A stretch of DNA of 64,000 nucleotides from Xenorhabdus sp. BG5 (GCF_015163665.1 NZ_JADEUG010000002.1:1-64000); one strand, 5' to 3'; counted from the first letter of the stretch, positions 1 through 10,000 are shown. The notes: generated from the letters alone by a model not told the origin. Numbers and translations are program-made.

Positions 1-209
1 GAATAAATCTCATTAAATATCAGAAAATAAGAATCAGTTTTATTTAATTAATTTTTTATTCAAAAAAAACATTTTTAATAAAAATGAGAATTGATATTAT
101 TTATGTTTATAAGGTGCATTTTTGCCCTTTTCAAACAACTTGCTAAACAAAAAAGAGTCTATTAATTTTCTGTTAGAGAAATTAAAAATGAGTTTTCAGA
201 GAGGCCAAA

Positions 210-440
210 ATGGAACATAACTTAGCAAAATTATCTAAAGATGAGATGGATAAGGTCAATGTTGATTTAGCAGCATCCGGTGTTTCTTTCAAAGAACGTT
301 ATAACATGCCTGTTATTCCTGACACTGTTGAACAATCACAACCAGCACATCTGCGGGAATATTTCCAACAACGCTTACAGCACTACCGCCAGCAATCAAG
401 ATTACTGTCACGCCTGCCTTATGAGCCTAAAAGCCGCTGA
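210..440 (+). CDS. holE: DNA polymerase III subunit theta
   Basis: Encodes a 76-residue protein, the same length as E. coli HolE. It shares the motifs [16 protein letters not shown] and [10 protein letters not shown], and ends in the typical LSRLPYEPK. Theta binds the epsilon proofreading subunit in the polymerase III core and stabilises it. A Shine-Dalgarno-like GAGAGG lies just upstream of the ATG. The gene stands alone and converges on pip, with a shared hairpin terminator between them. The N- and C-terminal matches to the family are unambiguous. Confidence 0.95.
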   Translation: MEHNLAKLSKDEMDKVNVDLAASGVSFKERYNMPVIPDTVEQSQPAHLREYFQQRLQHYRQQSRLLSRLPYEPKSR

Positions 441-456
441 GGGAATGTAATGAGAA

Positions 457-488
457 AAGATAACCATCCGCAAAGTGGTGGTTATCTT
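457..488. terminator. Bidirectional terminator between holE and pip
   Basis: AAGATAACCA and its complement TGGTTATCTT flank a short loop, forming a strong stem between two convergent genes. The A-rich left and T-rich right flanks would allow it to work on both strands. Confidence 0.7.
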
Positions 489-500
489 ATTCCAGCTAAT

Positions 501-1463
<963 letters not shown>

Positions 1464-1479
1464 TCACTGTTTAAACAAA

Positions 1480-1505
1480 ACGGGATACTTTCCCAGTATC
1501 CCGTA
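1480..1505 (-). terminator. Rho-independent terminator downstream of yebF
   Basis: ACGGGATACT-TTCCC-AGTATCCCGT is a perfect 10-bp stem. Read on the minus strand it is followed by TTTTGTTT, so it fits termination of yebF transcripts before pip. Confidence 0.75.
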
Positions 1506-1538
1506 CATATTTAAAGAAAAGATAGCATGACAAATTAT

Positions 1539-1910
1539 TCACTTTATTTCACTATAACTGATAGTTTCTTGATGACAATCAATTATGACGTTGTAACTTT
1601 TATCTTTTTTCGTACCTCGGACGATCAGAGGAACCTGCAATGCGTCCTTATCACCCGTAATATCATTGACATTTACCCACGCAATCGGTTTTGCAGTGCC
1701 TAATTGCTTTCTGTCTTCATCCCAGTGATTAATACGATTTTGTAAAAAATCTTGCTTAACCTGTGCCGCTACTTGATCTTTGGTTAAATTTTTACAAGAA
1801 ATAAATTTCGCCACATGCTCATTATCAGCAGCGGTTGCAATAAACGAAACAGAAAACAGAACACCTGCACTCAATAAACCAATACGACGAATAAATTGCC
1901 TTTCTTTCAT
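1539..1910 (-). CDS. yebF: YebF-type secreted protein
   Basis: A 123-residue protein whose N-terminus has basic residues, a hydrophobic core and an ATA cleavage site near residue 27, that is, a Sec signal peptide. The mature part resembles E. coli YebF. It keeps the two cysteines (39 and 112) that form the known disulfide, and the blocks QNRINHWDED and IAWVNVNDI. In E. coli YebF crosses the outer membrane through porins and its role is unclear. It sits upstream of pip on the same strand, separated by a terminator, and is likely transcribed alone. Confidence 0.85.
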   Translation of the reverse strand: MKERQFIRRIGLLSAGVLFSVSFIATAADNEHVAKFISCKNLTKDQVAAQVKQDFLQNRINHWDEDRKQLGTAKPIAWVNVNDITGDKDALQVPLIVRGTKKDKSYNVIIDCHQETISYSEIK

Positions 1911-2013
1911 GTTACCCTCCTACTTACCACTCAAACAGTATGGATTAAAAGTTGCGATAAATTAACATGTAGTAGAAAGTAATTATGTGAGTTTTGTTAA
2001 AAATGCGTTGCGA

Positions 2014-2196
2014 CTAGTTTTCATCATCTTCAAATAAAACAGGGATCTGCTCATGGTTCTGGTGCTTTTCGCGTAATTCCTGAGCAACAATAGCAATGGC
2101 TTCTCCGCTGCCCATTCCTTCGGAAATAAGCTGATGGATCCTCTCTACGGCCGCTTGCTGCTCTTCATGGGATAATGCTGGCATACCTGAAAACAT
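2014..2196 (-). CDS. yoaH: YoaH family protein (UPF0181)
   Basis: A small acidic protein of 60 residues that matches E. coli YoaH in [27 protein letters not shown] and EDDEN at the C-terminus. The start was placed at the second in-frame ATG (2196), because GAGG lies nine bases before it and the product then matches the family length. The ATG six codons upstream lacks a ribosome-binding site. It is divergent from pabB, as in E. coli. Its function is unknown. Confidence 0.88.
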   Translation of the reverse strand: MFSGMPALSHEEQQAAVERIHQLISEGMGSGEAIAIVAQELREKHQNHEQIPVLFEDDEN

Positions 2197-2345
2197 CGTT
2201 ATAACCTCAAACAAAACATAGCACTTAATGGCAAACGGCGATTATAGCCTGTTTTATCTCAAGTCAGGAGCGAGATTGTATGATAATCTCCGTAGATTAA
2301 CATGTTATTCCTTGTGGATTGCTAAACACCAATATTGATTCCGTC

Positions 2346-3716
2346 ATGAAAATTGCATTACAAAAACGACAATTACCGTATTCTCCTGATCTCGCCATTC
2401 ACTATTTCGCCCCCCTTTCTGCATTACCCTGGGCCATGCTGTTACATTCTGGAACCGCCGAACATCCGCATAATCGATTTGATATTATCGTCGCTGAACC
2501 TGTGACAACCCTTGTCACCCAAGGAGCCTCTACCGAAATTAATTGCAATGGTCAGGTTTCTCTTTCCAAAGAAGATCCCTTCCAGCTATTAAAAAACCAT
2601 CTTCACGCCTGGGGTATTGAGGCTCAATTTGATCCAGACCTCCCTTTTCAAGGAGGAGCATTAGGGATATGGGGATACGATCTCGGACGACGTATCGAAA
2701 AGTTACCTGAATTAACCACTCATGAACTGAGCTTTCCTGATATGGCTATGGGGATCTACGATTGGGGATTAATTATTGATCATCAGTTACAGAAAGTGAC
2801 GTTACTAAGCTACCACAATATTGACGAACGGCTAACATGGTTAGAGTCTCTGCGAGAACACAGGAAAGAAGGATTTTCCCTGACAAGTCCGTGGCAATCC
2901 AATATGACAGCACAGCAATACCACGAAAAAATTGCTCATATCCACCGCTACCTGCGCGAAGGGGATTGCTATCAAGTCAATTTATCCCAACGGTTCCATG
3001 CTACTTATAAGGGAGATGAATGGCAGGCATTTATCCAGCTCAATGAAAGTAACCAAGCTCCCTTTTCTGCCTTTATCCGCTTACCTGAACACTGCATTAT
3101 CAGCGTTTCACCTGAACGTTTTATCCTTTTGAAAGATCACCACATTCAGACACGCCCAATAAAGGGAACGCGGCCCCGATTGCAAGACCCCGAAGAGGAT
3201 CAATTACAAGCAGAAAAATTAGCAAACTCACGCAAAGATCGTGCGGAAAACCTGATGATTGTTGACTTGTTGAGAAATGATATTGGGCGAGTTGCCACGC
3301 CAGGCTCGGTCAAAGTCCCTGAATTATTTGTTGTTGAACCTTTTCCGGCCGTACACCATCTGGTCAGCACCATCACAGCAACCTTGCCTGACACATATCA
3401 TGCCACAGATTTACTGCGTGCCTGTTTTCCTGGCGGCTCAATTACCGGTGCTCCTAAAATCCGTGCCATGGAAATCATTGAAGAGTTGGAACCACATCGC
3501 AGACATGGATATTGTGGTGCTGTTGGCTATATTAGTTTCTGCGGTACAATGGACAGTAATATTACTATTCGTACCTTACTGACAGAAAAAGGAAAAATTT
3601 ACTGTTGGGCAGGTGGTGGTATCATCGCAGATAGCATCGCTGAAAAAGAATATCAGGAAACATTTGATAAACTTGGACGGATCTTACCTCAATTAGGGGA
3701 ACTCGCTCTATCATGA
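2346..3716 (+). CDS. pabB: Aminodeoxychorismate synthase component I
   Basis: PabB, with the glutaminase PabA, converts chorismate to 4-amino-4-deoxychorismate for folate synthesis. The 456-residue product aligns with E. coli PabB throughout. It has the N-terminal block LPWAMLLHSG, then QGGALGIWGYDLGRR, the catalytic PIKGTRPR, RKDRAENLMIVDLLRNDIGR and FPGGSITGAPK. The ATG at 2346 corresponds to the E. coli start. A TTG at 2319 would add nine residues with no clear support, and neither start has a convincing Shine-Dalgarno. The last four bases overlap nudL (ATGA), indicating translational coupling. Confidence 0.95.
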   Translation: MKIALQKRQLPYSPDLAIHYFAPLSALPWAMLLHSGTAEHPHNRFDIIVAEPVTTLVTQGASTEINCNGQVSLSKEDPFQLLKNHLHAWGIEAQFDPDLPFQGGALGIWGYDLGRRIEKLPELTTHELSFPDMAMGIYDWGLIIDHQLQKVTLLSYHNIDERLTWLESLREHRKEGFSLTSPWQSNMTAQQYHEKIAHIHRYLREGDCYQVNLSQRFHATYKGDEWQAFIQLNESNQAPFSAFIRLPEHCIISVSPERFILLKDHHIQTRPIKGTRPRLQDPEEDQLQAEKLANSRKDRAENLMIVDLLRNDIGRVATPGSVKVPELFVVEPFPAVHHLVSTITATLPDTYHATDLLRACFPGGSITGAPKIRAMEIIEELEPHRRHGYCGAVGYISFCGTMDSNITIRTLLTEKGKIYCWAGGGIIADSIAEKEYQETFDKLGRILPQLGELALS

Positions 3717-4282
3717 CATCGCTCTCTGACTTCATTCATCGGTTTCAATTGCAGCTTCCTGCACGGCCAGCACATTTAGCCAGCAACCAACGGAATGCGG
3801 CGGTATTATTACCGATTATATGCAAGCCAGAACCAACGCTGTTACTCACTCAACGCTCCGCAAGCCTCCGCTCCCACGCCGGACAAATTGCTTTTCCGGG
3901 CGGAGCGGCAGATCCGCAAGACACTTCCCTGATTGCCACTGCCTTGCGTGAGGCAGAAGAAGAAGTCAGCCTGCCACAAAATAAAGTGCAAATACTGGGG
4001 CAATTAGCCCCCTTGGATAGCATTGGGGGTTATCGTGTCACTCCGGTAATTGGGCTTATTGCCGAACCCATCTCTTTTCGCACCAACCCAGCAGAAGTCG
4101 CAAACATTTTTGAAATCCCGCTGCTTGATGCACTTTCTCTTCCCCATTATCGGTATCTGGATATAAAACGCCGTAATCAACAACGCCGAGTCTATTTTTA
4201 TTGGCACCAAAAGCATATGATTTGGGGATTGACCGCAGCCATTATTTATCGTTTAGCACAGCAAGTGCAAAAAACGTTCTGA
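3713..4282 (+). CDS. nudL: Nudix CoA pyrophosphatase
   Basis: A 189-residue Nudix hydrolase expected to cleave coenzyme A to 4'-phosphopantetheine and adenosine 3',5'-bisphosphate. The Nudix box runs from about residue 63, with the signature REAEEEV at 79-85. Just before it is the UPF0035 motif LLTQRS...HAGQIAFPGG, which marks the CoA-specific subfamily. It overlaps the pabB stop by four bases and forms an operon with it, as in E. coli. It reaches the family's usual length with no defects. Confidence 0.92.
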   Translation: MTSLSDFIHRFQLQLPARPAHLASNQRNAAVLLPIICKPEPTLLLTQRSASLRSHAGQIAFPGGAADPQDTSLIATALREAEEEVSLPQNKVQILGQLAPLDSIGGYRVTPVIGLIAEPISFRTNPAEVANIFEIPLLDALSLPHYRYLDIKRRNQQRRVYFYWHQKHMIWGLTAAIIYRLAQQVQKTF

Positions 4283-4451
4283 ATTGACCACAGAACGCCA
4301 TAAAACTGTGCATTACTTATCCATAATCATATCAATTGCTATTATAATTAAAAAAAAACTGTAAACTCCTTTATCAACACTACCAAATAACAGTAAAGTA
4401 GCGCGCTTTATATAAATAACTATATCTCTTTCTTCTTTAAAGGAGTCTGGC

Positions 4452-5816
4452 GTGATTAGCGTTTTCGACATGTTTAAGGTGGGTATTGGCCCATCCAGCT
4501 CTCATACTGTTGGTCCTATGAAAGCAGGCAAACAATTTGTCGATGATCTTGTAAACCAGGGGGTAATGTCCTCTATCACGCGTGTAGCTGTTGATGTATA
4601 CGGCTCACTTTCATTAACCGGGAAAGGTCACCATACGGATATCGCTATCATCATGGGCCTGGCAGGTAACATGCCCGCAACTGTTGATATTGATTCAATT
4701 CCAGGTTTTATTCGTGATGTTGAGCAAACTGAACGTTTGCCGCTGGCAAATGGTTTACACGAAGTCGATTTTCCTCGCAATGGCGGTATGAACTTCCGTA
4801 GCGATAACTTATCACTGCACGAAAACGGCATGCAAATTCATGCGTTCGCAGGTGACGAAAAAATTTACAGCAAAACCTACTACTCCATCGGTGGTGGTTT
4901 TATTATTGATGAAGAACATTTTGGCAAGCCATCCCAAGATTCCAAACCGGTTTCTTACCCTTACAACTCTGCGGCTGAGCTGTTGATGAACTGTAATAAA
5001 ACCGGTTTGTCTGTTTCTGGCTTGATGATGAAAAATGAATTGGATTTACACAGCAAAGAAGAAATTGCTGAGTATTTCGCCGATGTCTGGGCAACGATGC
5101 AAGCTTGTATTAAGCGTGGCCTGAATACAGAAGGTGTTTTGCCTGGCCCATTGCGTGTTCCTCGTCGTGCCGCCGCATTGCAGCGTATGCTGACATCATC
5201 AAACAAATTGTCTAATGACCCGATGAATGTTGTTGATTTAATCAATATGTTTGCATTGGCCGTCAATGAAGAAAATGCAGCGGGTGGCCGTGTTGTTACC
5301 GCTCCAACCAATGGGGCATGTGGTATTGTCCCTGCTGTTTTGGCCTATTACAACCATTGCATTGAGCCTGTGACAGCGGAACTATACACCCGCTATTTCC
5401 TAGCTTCAGGTGCAATTGGTATCTTATATAAGATGAATGCCTCTATTTCTGGTGCGGAAGTTGGCTGCCAGGGTGAGGTTGGGGTTGCTTGTTCTATGGC
5501 AGCAGCTGGCATTGCCGAATTATTTGGCGCAAGCCCTGAACAGGTTTGCATTGCAGCAGAGATTGGCATGGAGCATAACCTTGGTCTGACTTGTGACCCC
5601 GTTGCAGGCCAGGTGCAAGTTCCTTGCATTGAACGTAATGCTATTGCTTCCGTTAAAGCGATCAATGCTGCCCGTATGGCACTTCGCCGTACCAGTGAAC
5701 CTCGTGTTTCTCTCGATAAAGTTATTGAGACCATGTATGAAACGGGCAAAGATATGAACGCAAAATACCGTGAAACTTCACGCGGTGGTTTGGCGATAAA
5801 AGTTCAATGTGACTAA
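4452..5816 (+). CDS. sdaA: L-serine dehydratase (iron-sulfur dependent)
   Basis: Deaminates L-serine to pyruvate and ammonia. The 454 residues equal E. coli SdaA in length, with strong identity end to end. The beta domain opens with GIGPSSSHTVGP. The alpha domain contains GCQGEVGVACSMAAAG and LTCDPVAGQVQVPC, whose cysteines should ligate the [4Fe-4S] cluster. Translation starts at GTG, placed by AGGAG nine bases upstream and by matching the E. coli N-terminus. It follows nudL after a 169-bp gap that is AT-rich and probably holds its own promoter. Confidence 0.96.
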   Translation: MISVFDMFKVGIGPSSSHTVGPMKAGKQFVDDLVNQGVMSSITRVAVDVYGSLSLTGKGHHTDIAIIMGLAGNMPATVDIDSIPGFIRDVEQTERLPLANGLHEVDFPRNGGMNFRSDNLSLHENGMQIHAFAGDEKIYSKTYYSIGGGFIIDEEHFGKPSQDSKPVSYPYNSAAELLMNCNKTGLSVSGLMMKNELDLHSKEEIAEYFADVWATMQACIKRGLNTEGVLPGPLRVPRRAAALQRMLTSSNKLSNDPMNVVDLINMFALAVNEENAAGGRVVTAPTNGACGIVPAVLAYYNHCIEPVTAELYTRYFLASGAIGILYKMNASISGAEVGCQGEVGVACSMAAAGIAELFGASPEQVCIAAEIGMEHNLGLTCDPVAGQVQVPCIERNAIASVKAINAARMALRRTSEPRVSLDKVIETMYETGKDMNAKYRETSRGGLAIKVQCD

Positions 5817-5895
5817 TATAAAATATTGCTCATTTATTACACAGCGAGCAATGTTATTGCCTGTTTTTTCTACATTTAGATTTTAGCTGAAATAG

Positions 5896-5926
5896 TATCC
5901 CTGCCATTCGGTAGGGATATTTTTTT
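5896..5926 (+). terminator. Rho-independent terminator of sdaA
   Basis: TATCCCT and AGGGATA form a stem around CCGAATGG-like loop bases and are followed by a run of eight T. It sits about 80 bp after the sdaA stop codon. Confidence 0.85.
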
Positions 5927-6326
5927 GGCTGAAACGAGTTACTAAAGTACATTATTTTCCATTTTACGGTAAAAACATCACAATTTTTTTATAAGAAAAT
6001 TAAGAAAATGTTACCGGAAACAAAAATAAACACTATATTATATGCAATTTATGGAATTTTAAAATAAATTTATACTTTTTTACAGAATAAAATTCCGTTT
6101 TAACCTATCAAAATAGCCTATCTTAATTTTTCTGACTGATAGCAATTTTCTTGAAGGCTGCAAATGATATTCTAACTATATATTTACTTATGTAACAAAA
6201 TATAAAACCATGACAGTTTTATGTTCACGACCATCCTGTTGATTGATAGGAAGTTAAATACATTAGAAATATTGAGTGTGAGCTTGCAGTAGTCTGAGTT
6301 CAATTGTTATAGAAAGGGGAAAACAA
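5927..6326 (+). promoter_or_regulatory. AT-rich leader region before manXYZ
   Basis: About 400 bases with no plausible gene on either strand. The stretch is very AT-rich and presumably contains the manX promoter and leader. I could not recognise a clear Mlc, NagC or CRP operator. AAAGGGG immediately before the GTG of manX serves as the ribosome-binding site. Confidence 0.4.
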
Positions 6327-7295
6327 GTGAGTATAGCCATTATGATTGGCACACACGGGGCTGCGGCGGAACAGCTGCTTCGTACCACAGAGATGTTGAT
6401 TGGGGAACAAGAAAATGTTTCTTATATCGACTTTGTGCCCGGTGAAAATGCTGATACGTTATTCGAGAAATACAACCAAAAGCTGGAATCGCTTGATACA
6501 GAACAAGGCGTACTGTTTTTCGTCGATACCTGGGGCGGCAGTCCATTCAATGCCGCAAACCGTATTGTGATTGATAAAGACAACTATGAGATCGTTACCG
6601 GTGTCAATGTTCCGATGCTGGTTGAAGCTTTCATGTGTCGTGACGATGATCCAACCATGGAAGAGCTGGTTGCTGTTGCATTGGAAACCGGCAAAGAAGG
6701 CATTCGAGCCCTTAAAGCAAAACAAGATGAAGAGCCTGCCAAACCTGAACCCGTGAAACCCGCTGCGCCTGTTTCAGCCATTTCAGCCTCATCAACCTCT
6801 GCGGGCGGCCATATGAAGATTGCCCTCGCGCGTATTGATGATCGCCTTATCCACGGCCAAGTTGCTACCCGTTGGACTAAGGAAACTAACGTCAAGCGTA
6901 TCATTGTCGTCAGTGATGAAGTTGCCCAAGATACGGTTCGCTCTACCCTGTTGAAACAAGTTGCACCTCCCGGTGTTAGCGCACATGTCATAGACGTTGC
7001 CAAGTGCGTTCGGGTTTATAACAACCCCAAATATGCTAACGAACGCGTTATGTTGCTCTTCACCAATCCAACAGATGTTCTGCGTATTGTCGAAGGTGGC
7101 GTCGCTATCGAATCCATCAACATCGGTGGCATGGCTTTCCGTCAAGGAAAAACCCAGATCAACAACGCAATTTCCGTTGATAAGACTGACATTGAAGCCT
7201 TTGAAAAACTGAACTCGCGTGGCATAGAACTTGAAGCCCGTAAAGTTGCCAGTGATACTCGTTTGAACATGATGGATCTGCTGAAAAAAGTTTAA
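6327..7295 (+). CDS. manX: Mannose-family PTS enzyme IIAB
   Basis: Cytoplasmic phosphoryl-transfer component of the mannose/glucose/glucosamine phosphotransferase system, 322 residues. The IIA domain begins MSIAIMIGTHG with phospho-acceptor His10. An Ala/Pro/Glu-rich linker spans about residues 133-162. The IIB domain follows, with DDRLIHGQV carrying His176. Translation starts at GTG, with AAAGGGG just upstream, at the same point as the E. coli protein. It is the first gene of manXYZ, whose IIC and IID membrane subunits follow on the same strand. Confidence 0.96.
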   Translation: MSIAIMIGTHGAAAEQLLRTTEMLIGEQENVSYIDFVPGENADTLFEKYNQKLESLDTEQGVLFFVDTWGGSPFNAANRIVIDKDNYEIVTGVNVPMLVEAFMCRDDDPTMEELVAVALETGKEGIRALKAKQDEEPAKPEPVKPAAPVSAISASSTSAGGHMKIALARIDDRLIHGQVATRWTKETNVKRIIVVSDEVAQDTVRSTLLKQVAPPGVSAHVIDVAKCVRVYNNPKYANERVMLLFTNPTDVLRIVEGGVAIESINIGGMAFRQGKTQINNAISVDKTDIEAFEKLNSRGIELEARKVASDTRLNMMDLLKKV

Positions 7296-7378
7296 CCATA
7301 AGAACAGATGTCATTTTATTAACCATTACTTAATAACAAAATTCTTACCAAATTACATTTGGTTACAGGAGAAAAACA

Positions 7379-8179
7379 ATGGAAATTACCGTTGTTCAAC
7401 TTGTGTTGATATTCATCGTTGCCTGTATCGCAGGTATGGAGTCAATTCTTGATGAATTTCAATTCCACCGTCCATTAGTTGCTTGTACATTAGTCGGTTT
7501 AGTGCTTGGCGATATGAAAACCGGCATTATCATCGGCGGTACACTGGAAATGATTGCCCTTGGCTGGATGAATATCGGTGCAGCAGTCGCCCCCGATGCA
7601 GCATTGGCTTCCATCATTTCAACCATCCTGGTTATCGCCGGTGGACAAGATGTCGGTGCCGGTATCGCACTGGCTATTCCACTGGCAGCAGCGGGCCAGG
7701 TTCTGACTATCATTGTTCGCACCTTGACTGTGGGTTTCCAACACGCAGCCGACAAAGCAGCAGAAAACGGCAATCTTCGCGCAATTAGTGTCATTCACGT
7801 TTCAGCTTTGCTACTCCAGGCTATGCGAATTGCCATCCCTGCCCTGATTGTTGCGGTATCTGTAGGAACTTCTGAAGTTCAGTATATGTTGAATTCCATT
7901 CCACAAGTGGTCACCAGCGGTCTGAATATCGCCGGTGGTATGATCGTGGTTGTCGGTTATGCAATGGTGATTAACATGATGCGCGCAGGTTATCTGATGC
8001 CGTTTTTCTACCTTGGTTTCGTCACAGCGGCCTTCACTAACTTCAACCTTGTGGCATTAGGTGTGATTGGTATTGTTATGGCAATCCTGTATATCCAGCT
8101 TAGCCCAAAATACAATCAATCACAGGCAGCCACCCCTGCTGGCAATACCCCAAACGACCTTGATAACGAATTAGATTAA
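7379..8179 (+). CDS. manY: Mannose-family PTS enzyme IIC
   Basis: A 266-residue integral membrane permease subunit of the mannose PTS. Repeated hydrophobic segments and the conserved ESILDEFQFHRPLVACTLVGL and GGTLEMIALGW blocks identify the IIC family. With ManZ it forms the sugar channel that delivers substrate to ManX for phosphorylation. AGGAG is eight bases upstream of the ATG. It lies 83 bp after manX, and manZ follows within 14 bp. Confidence 0.96.
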   Translation: MEITVVQLVLIFIVACIAGMESILDEFQFHRPLVACTLVGLVLGDMKTGIIIGGTLEMIALGWMNIGAAVAPDAALASIISTILVIAGGQDVGAGIALAIPLAAAGQVLTIIVRTLTVGFQHAADKAAENGNLRAISVIHVSALLLQAMRIAIPALIVAVSVGTSEVQYMLNSIPQVVTSGLNIAGGMIVVVGYAMVINMMRAGYLMPFFYLGFVTAAFTNFNLVALGVIGIVMAILYIQLSPKYNQSQAATPAGNTPNDLDNELD

Positions 8180-8192
8180 GAGGATGAACAAC

Positions 8193-9038
8193 ATGTCAGA
8201 AACAAATATGGGTCAGAAAAAGCTGACACAAAGCGATATTCGTGGTGTATTCCTCCGTTCTAACCTATTTCAAGGGTCGTGGAACTTTGAACGTATGCAG
8301 GCGCTCGGTTTCTGCTTCTCAATGATACCTGCCATTCGTCGTCTGTACCCGGAGAATACCGAAGAAAGGAAGCAAGCTCTCAAACGGCATATGGAATTTT
8401 TTAATACCCATCCTTATGTTGCAGCGCCTATTCTTGGTGTCACCATGGCAATGGAGGAGCAGCGGGCCAATGGCGCTGACATTGATGACGGGGCTATCAA
8501 CGGTATCAAAGTGGGTTTGATGGGACCTTTAGCGGGGGTAGGTGATCCTATTTTCTGGGGCACTGTTCGTCCGGTATTTGCCGCTCTGGGGGCAGGTATT
8601 GCCATGAGTGGCAGTCTGTTAGGTCCTGTTCTGTTTTTCATCCTGTTTAATTTTGTGCGATTACTTACCCGTTATTTGGGTGTCGCTTATGGCTACAAAA
8701 AAGGATTGGATATCGTTAAAGATATGGGGGGTGGCTTCTTGCAGAAAATGACGGAAGGCGCGTCAATTCTCGGCTTATTTGTCATGGGTGCCCTCGTCAA
8801 CAAATGGACCAAAGTGAATATTCCGCTCGTGGTTTCTGAAGTGCCTGATCCAATCACGGGTGAGATGAAAGTGACGACAGTTCAAACCATCCTTGACCAG
8901 TTAATGCCTGGCCTCATGCCATTGTTGTTAACATTTGGCTGTATGTGGCTACTGCGGAAGAAAGTCAATCCGTTATGGATTATCATCGGCTTTTTCGTGC
9001 TGGGGATCGTCGGTTTCCGTTTTGGTTTCCTCGGTTAA
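8193..9038 (+). CDS. manZ: Mannose-family PTS enzyme IID
   Basis: Membrane subunit IID, 281 residues from the chosen start. Blocks such as LTQSDIRGVFLRSNLFQGSW, GPLAGVGDPIFWGTVRP and the C-terminal KKVNPLWIII match E. coli ManZ. An ATG at 8184 is also in frame, but it directly abuts the AAGAGG ribosome-binding site. That site is well spaced for the ATG at 8193, which also agrees with the family N-terminus. The soluble N-terminal part is followed by membrane segments in the C-terminal half. A terminator follows the gene. Confidence 0.95.
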   Translation: MSETNMGQKKLTQSDIRGVFLRSNLFQGSWNFERMQALGFCFSMIPAIRRLYPENTEERKQALKRHMEFFNTHPYVAAPILGVTMAMEEQRANGADIDDGAINGIKVGLMGPLAGVGDPIFWGTVRPVFAALGAGIAMSGSLLGPVLFFILFNFVRLLTRYLGVAYGYKKGLDIVKDMGGGFLQKMTEGASILGLFVMGALVNKWTKVNIPLVVSEVPDPITGEMKVTTVQTILDQLMPGLMPLLLTFGCMWLLRKKVNPLWIIIGFFVLGIVGFRFGFLG

Positions 9039-9068
9039 AACTGATATTCCTGCATGACTTGAATATTC

Positions 9069-9095
9069 GGGGGAGGTTTTGCCTCCCCTTTCTTT
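9069..9095 (+). terminator. Terminator of manXYZ
   Basis: GGGGAGG-TTTT-GCCTCCCC forms a strong GC stem followed by TTTCTTT. It separates manZ from yobD. Confidence 0.85.
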
Positions 9096-9116
9096 GTGAG
9101 AAAATAGGGATTAAAA

Positions 9117-9575
9117 ATGAGTTTGAATGATATTATTCTAATCGTTTTAATTGTATTAATGCTCGCTTTTGCGATTTATGATGAATTTATTATCAATCAG
9201 CTCAAAGGAAAAACGCTGTTAAATATCAAACTCAAAAGAAAACAGCGGCTTGATGCGCTGATATTTATCATTTTGATTGCTATTATTATTTACAATAATG
9301 TCACATCACATGGCAGTCAGTTCACGACCTATTTATTAACATTTATCATCCTGGTGACATTATATTTAGGTTATATTCGCTCACCAAAACTAATATTCAA
9401 AAAACAGGGTTTTTATTATGCCAACCGTTTCTTTTCTTATGAAAGCATTAACGCAATGAATTTATCTGAAGACGGCATTCTGATGATGGATTTAGGGAAA
9501 AACAAAATATATGTATCTGTCACAAAGCTGGATGACTTAGAAAAAATTTATCAATTTCTGGTTAACAACAGATGA
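9117..9575 (+). CDS. yobD: YobD family inner-membrane protein (DUF986)
   Basis: 152 residues, exactly the E. coli YobD length, with shared blocks LAFAIYDEFI, IYNNVTSHG and INAMNLSEDGILMM and the final DDLEKIYQFLV. Hydrophobic segments near residues 4-22, 45-60 and 68-86 point to an inner-membrane protein with a C-terminal cytoplasmic domain. Its function is not known. It lies between manXYZ and mntP, as in E. coli, but the manZ terminator suggests separate or read-through expression. Confidence 0.9.
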   Translation: MSLNDIILIVLIVLMLAFAIYDEFIINQLKGKTLLNIKLKRKQRLDALIFIILIAIIIYNNVTSHGSQFTTYLLTFIILVTLYLGYIRSPKLIFKKQGFYYANRFFSYESINAMNLSEDGILMMDLGKNKIYVSVTKLDDLEKIYQFLVNNR

Positions 9576-9648
9576 TTACACTTGGCAGATTCGACTAAAT
9601 AAGATCAATAATTCATATTGGTCTTATTTCCCTCCTAAAACAGATATA

Positions 9649-9667
9649 GATAACGATAATCATTATC
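9649..9667 (+). promoter_or_regulatory. Fur box upstream of mntP
   Basis: GATAACGATAATCATTATC matches the 19-bp Fur consensus at 18 of 19 positions by eye. It is about 80 bp upstream of the riboswitch start. In E. coli mntP is controlled by Fur as well as MntR, which supports assigning it to mntP rather than yobD. Confidence 0.8.
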
Positions 9668-9737
9668 ATTTTAAAATTTAAAATTATGGCAAAATATTTT
9701 TTGCCTTTTATTCTTAATATGATATTGTCCGTCGCAG

Positions 9738-9998
9738 TCATTGGGGAGTAGCCTGTTCCAGAAAATCTCTGGAAAATTCGTATCAACATACTCGTTTAAA
9801 ATAAAACGTGGTACGAATACCTAAAGAACCTAATAATATTCAGGTTCTTATATTCCCGGTATATTTCAAGTGACAATTGACAAAGCCGCAGCTTGAAAGA
9901 TACGGGAATAAATCGGTTGGCAAGACCATAGACACATAACAGCGCCGTTGGTTGGGGGTGTGTTGTGTGTGTATGGAATCACCCAACCGAGGCTATTT
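9738..9998 (+). ncRNA. yybP-ykoY (SraF) manganese riboswitch of mntP
   Basis: The leader begins CAGTCATTGGGGAGTAGCCT and ends ACCGAGGCTA five bases before the mntP start. TAGCCT (9749-9754) and AGGCTA (9990-9995) pair to close the element. Inside are GGTTGGCAAGACC and the CGTATCAACATACTCG arm remembered from the E. coli mntP leader. Mn(II) binding by this RNA family raises expression of Mn exporters. A plausible promoter is TTGCCT at 9700 and TATTGT 16 bases later. The 260-nt span is enlarged by a palindromic repeat in a peripheral arm (9848-9912). Exact aptamer boundaries need a covariance model. Confidence 0.88.
9848..9912. repeat. Palindromic repeat inside the mntP leader
   Basis: TATTCCCG and TTTCAAG at the left are mirrored by CTTGAAAG and CGGGAATA at the right, giving an imperfect hairpin of about 60 nt. 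Its TTTCAAG/CTTGAAA ends recur in the hairpin between purM and purN, so it looks like a member of a dispersed family. It lies between the conserved 5' and 3' parts of the riboswitch. Confidence 0.65.
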
Positions 9999-10000
9999 TA

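Noticed and set aside
81-103. Fur-like sequence before holE
   Set aside because: Only the left half fits the consensus; in AT-rich DNA this is expected by chance, and holE is not known to be iron-regulated.
9965-10000. Longer N-terminus for mntP
   Set aside because: It would lie in the paired 3' part of the riboswitch; the ATG at 10001 matches the family.
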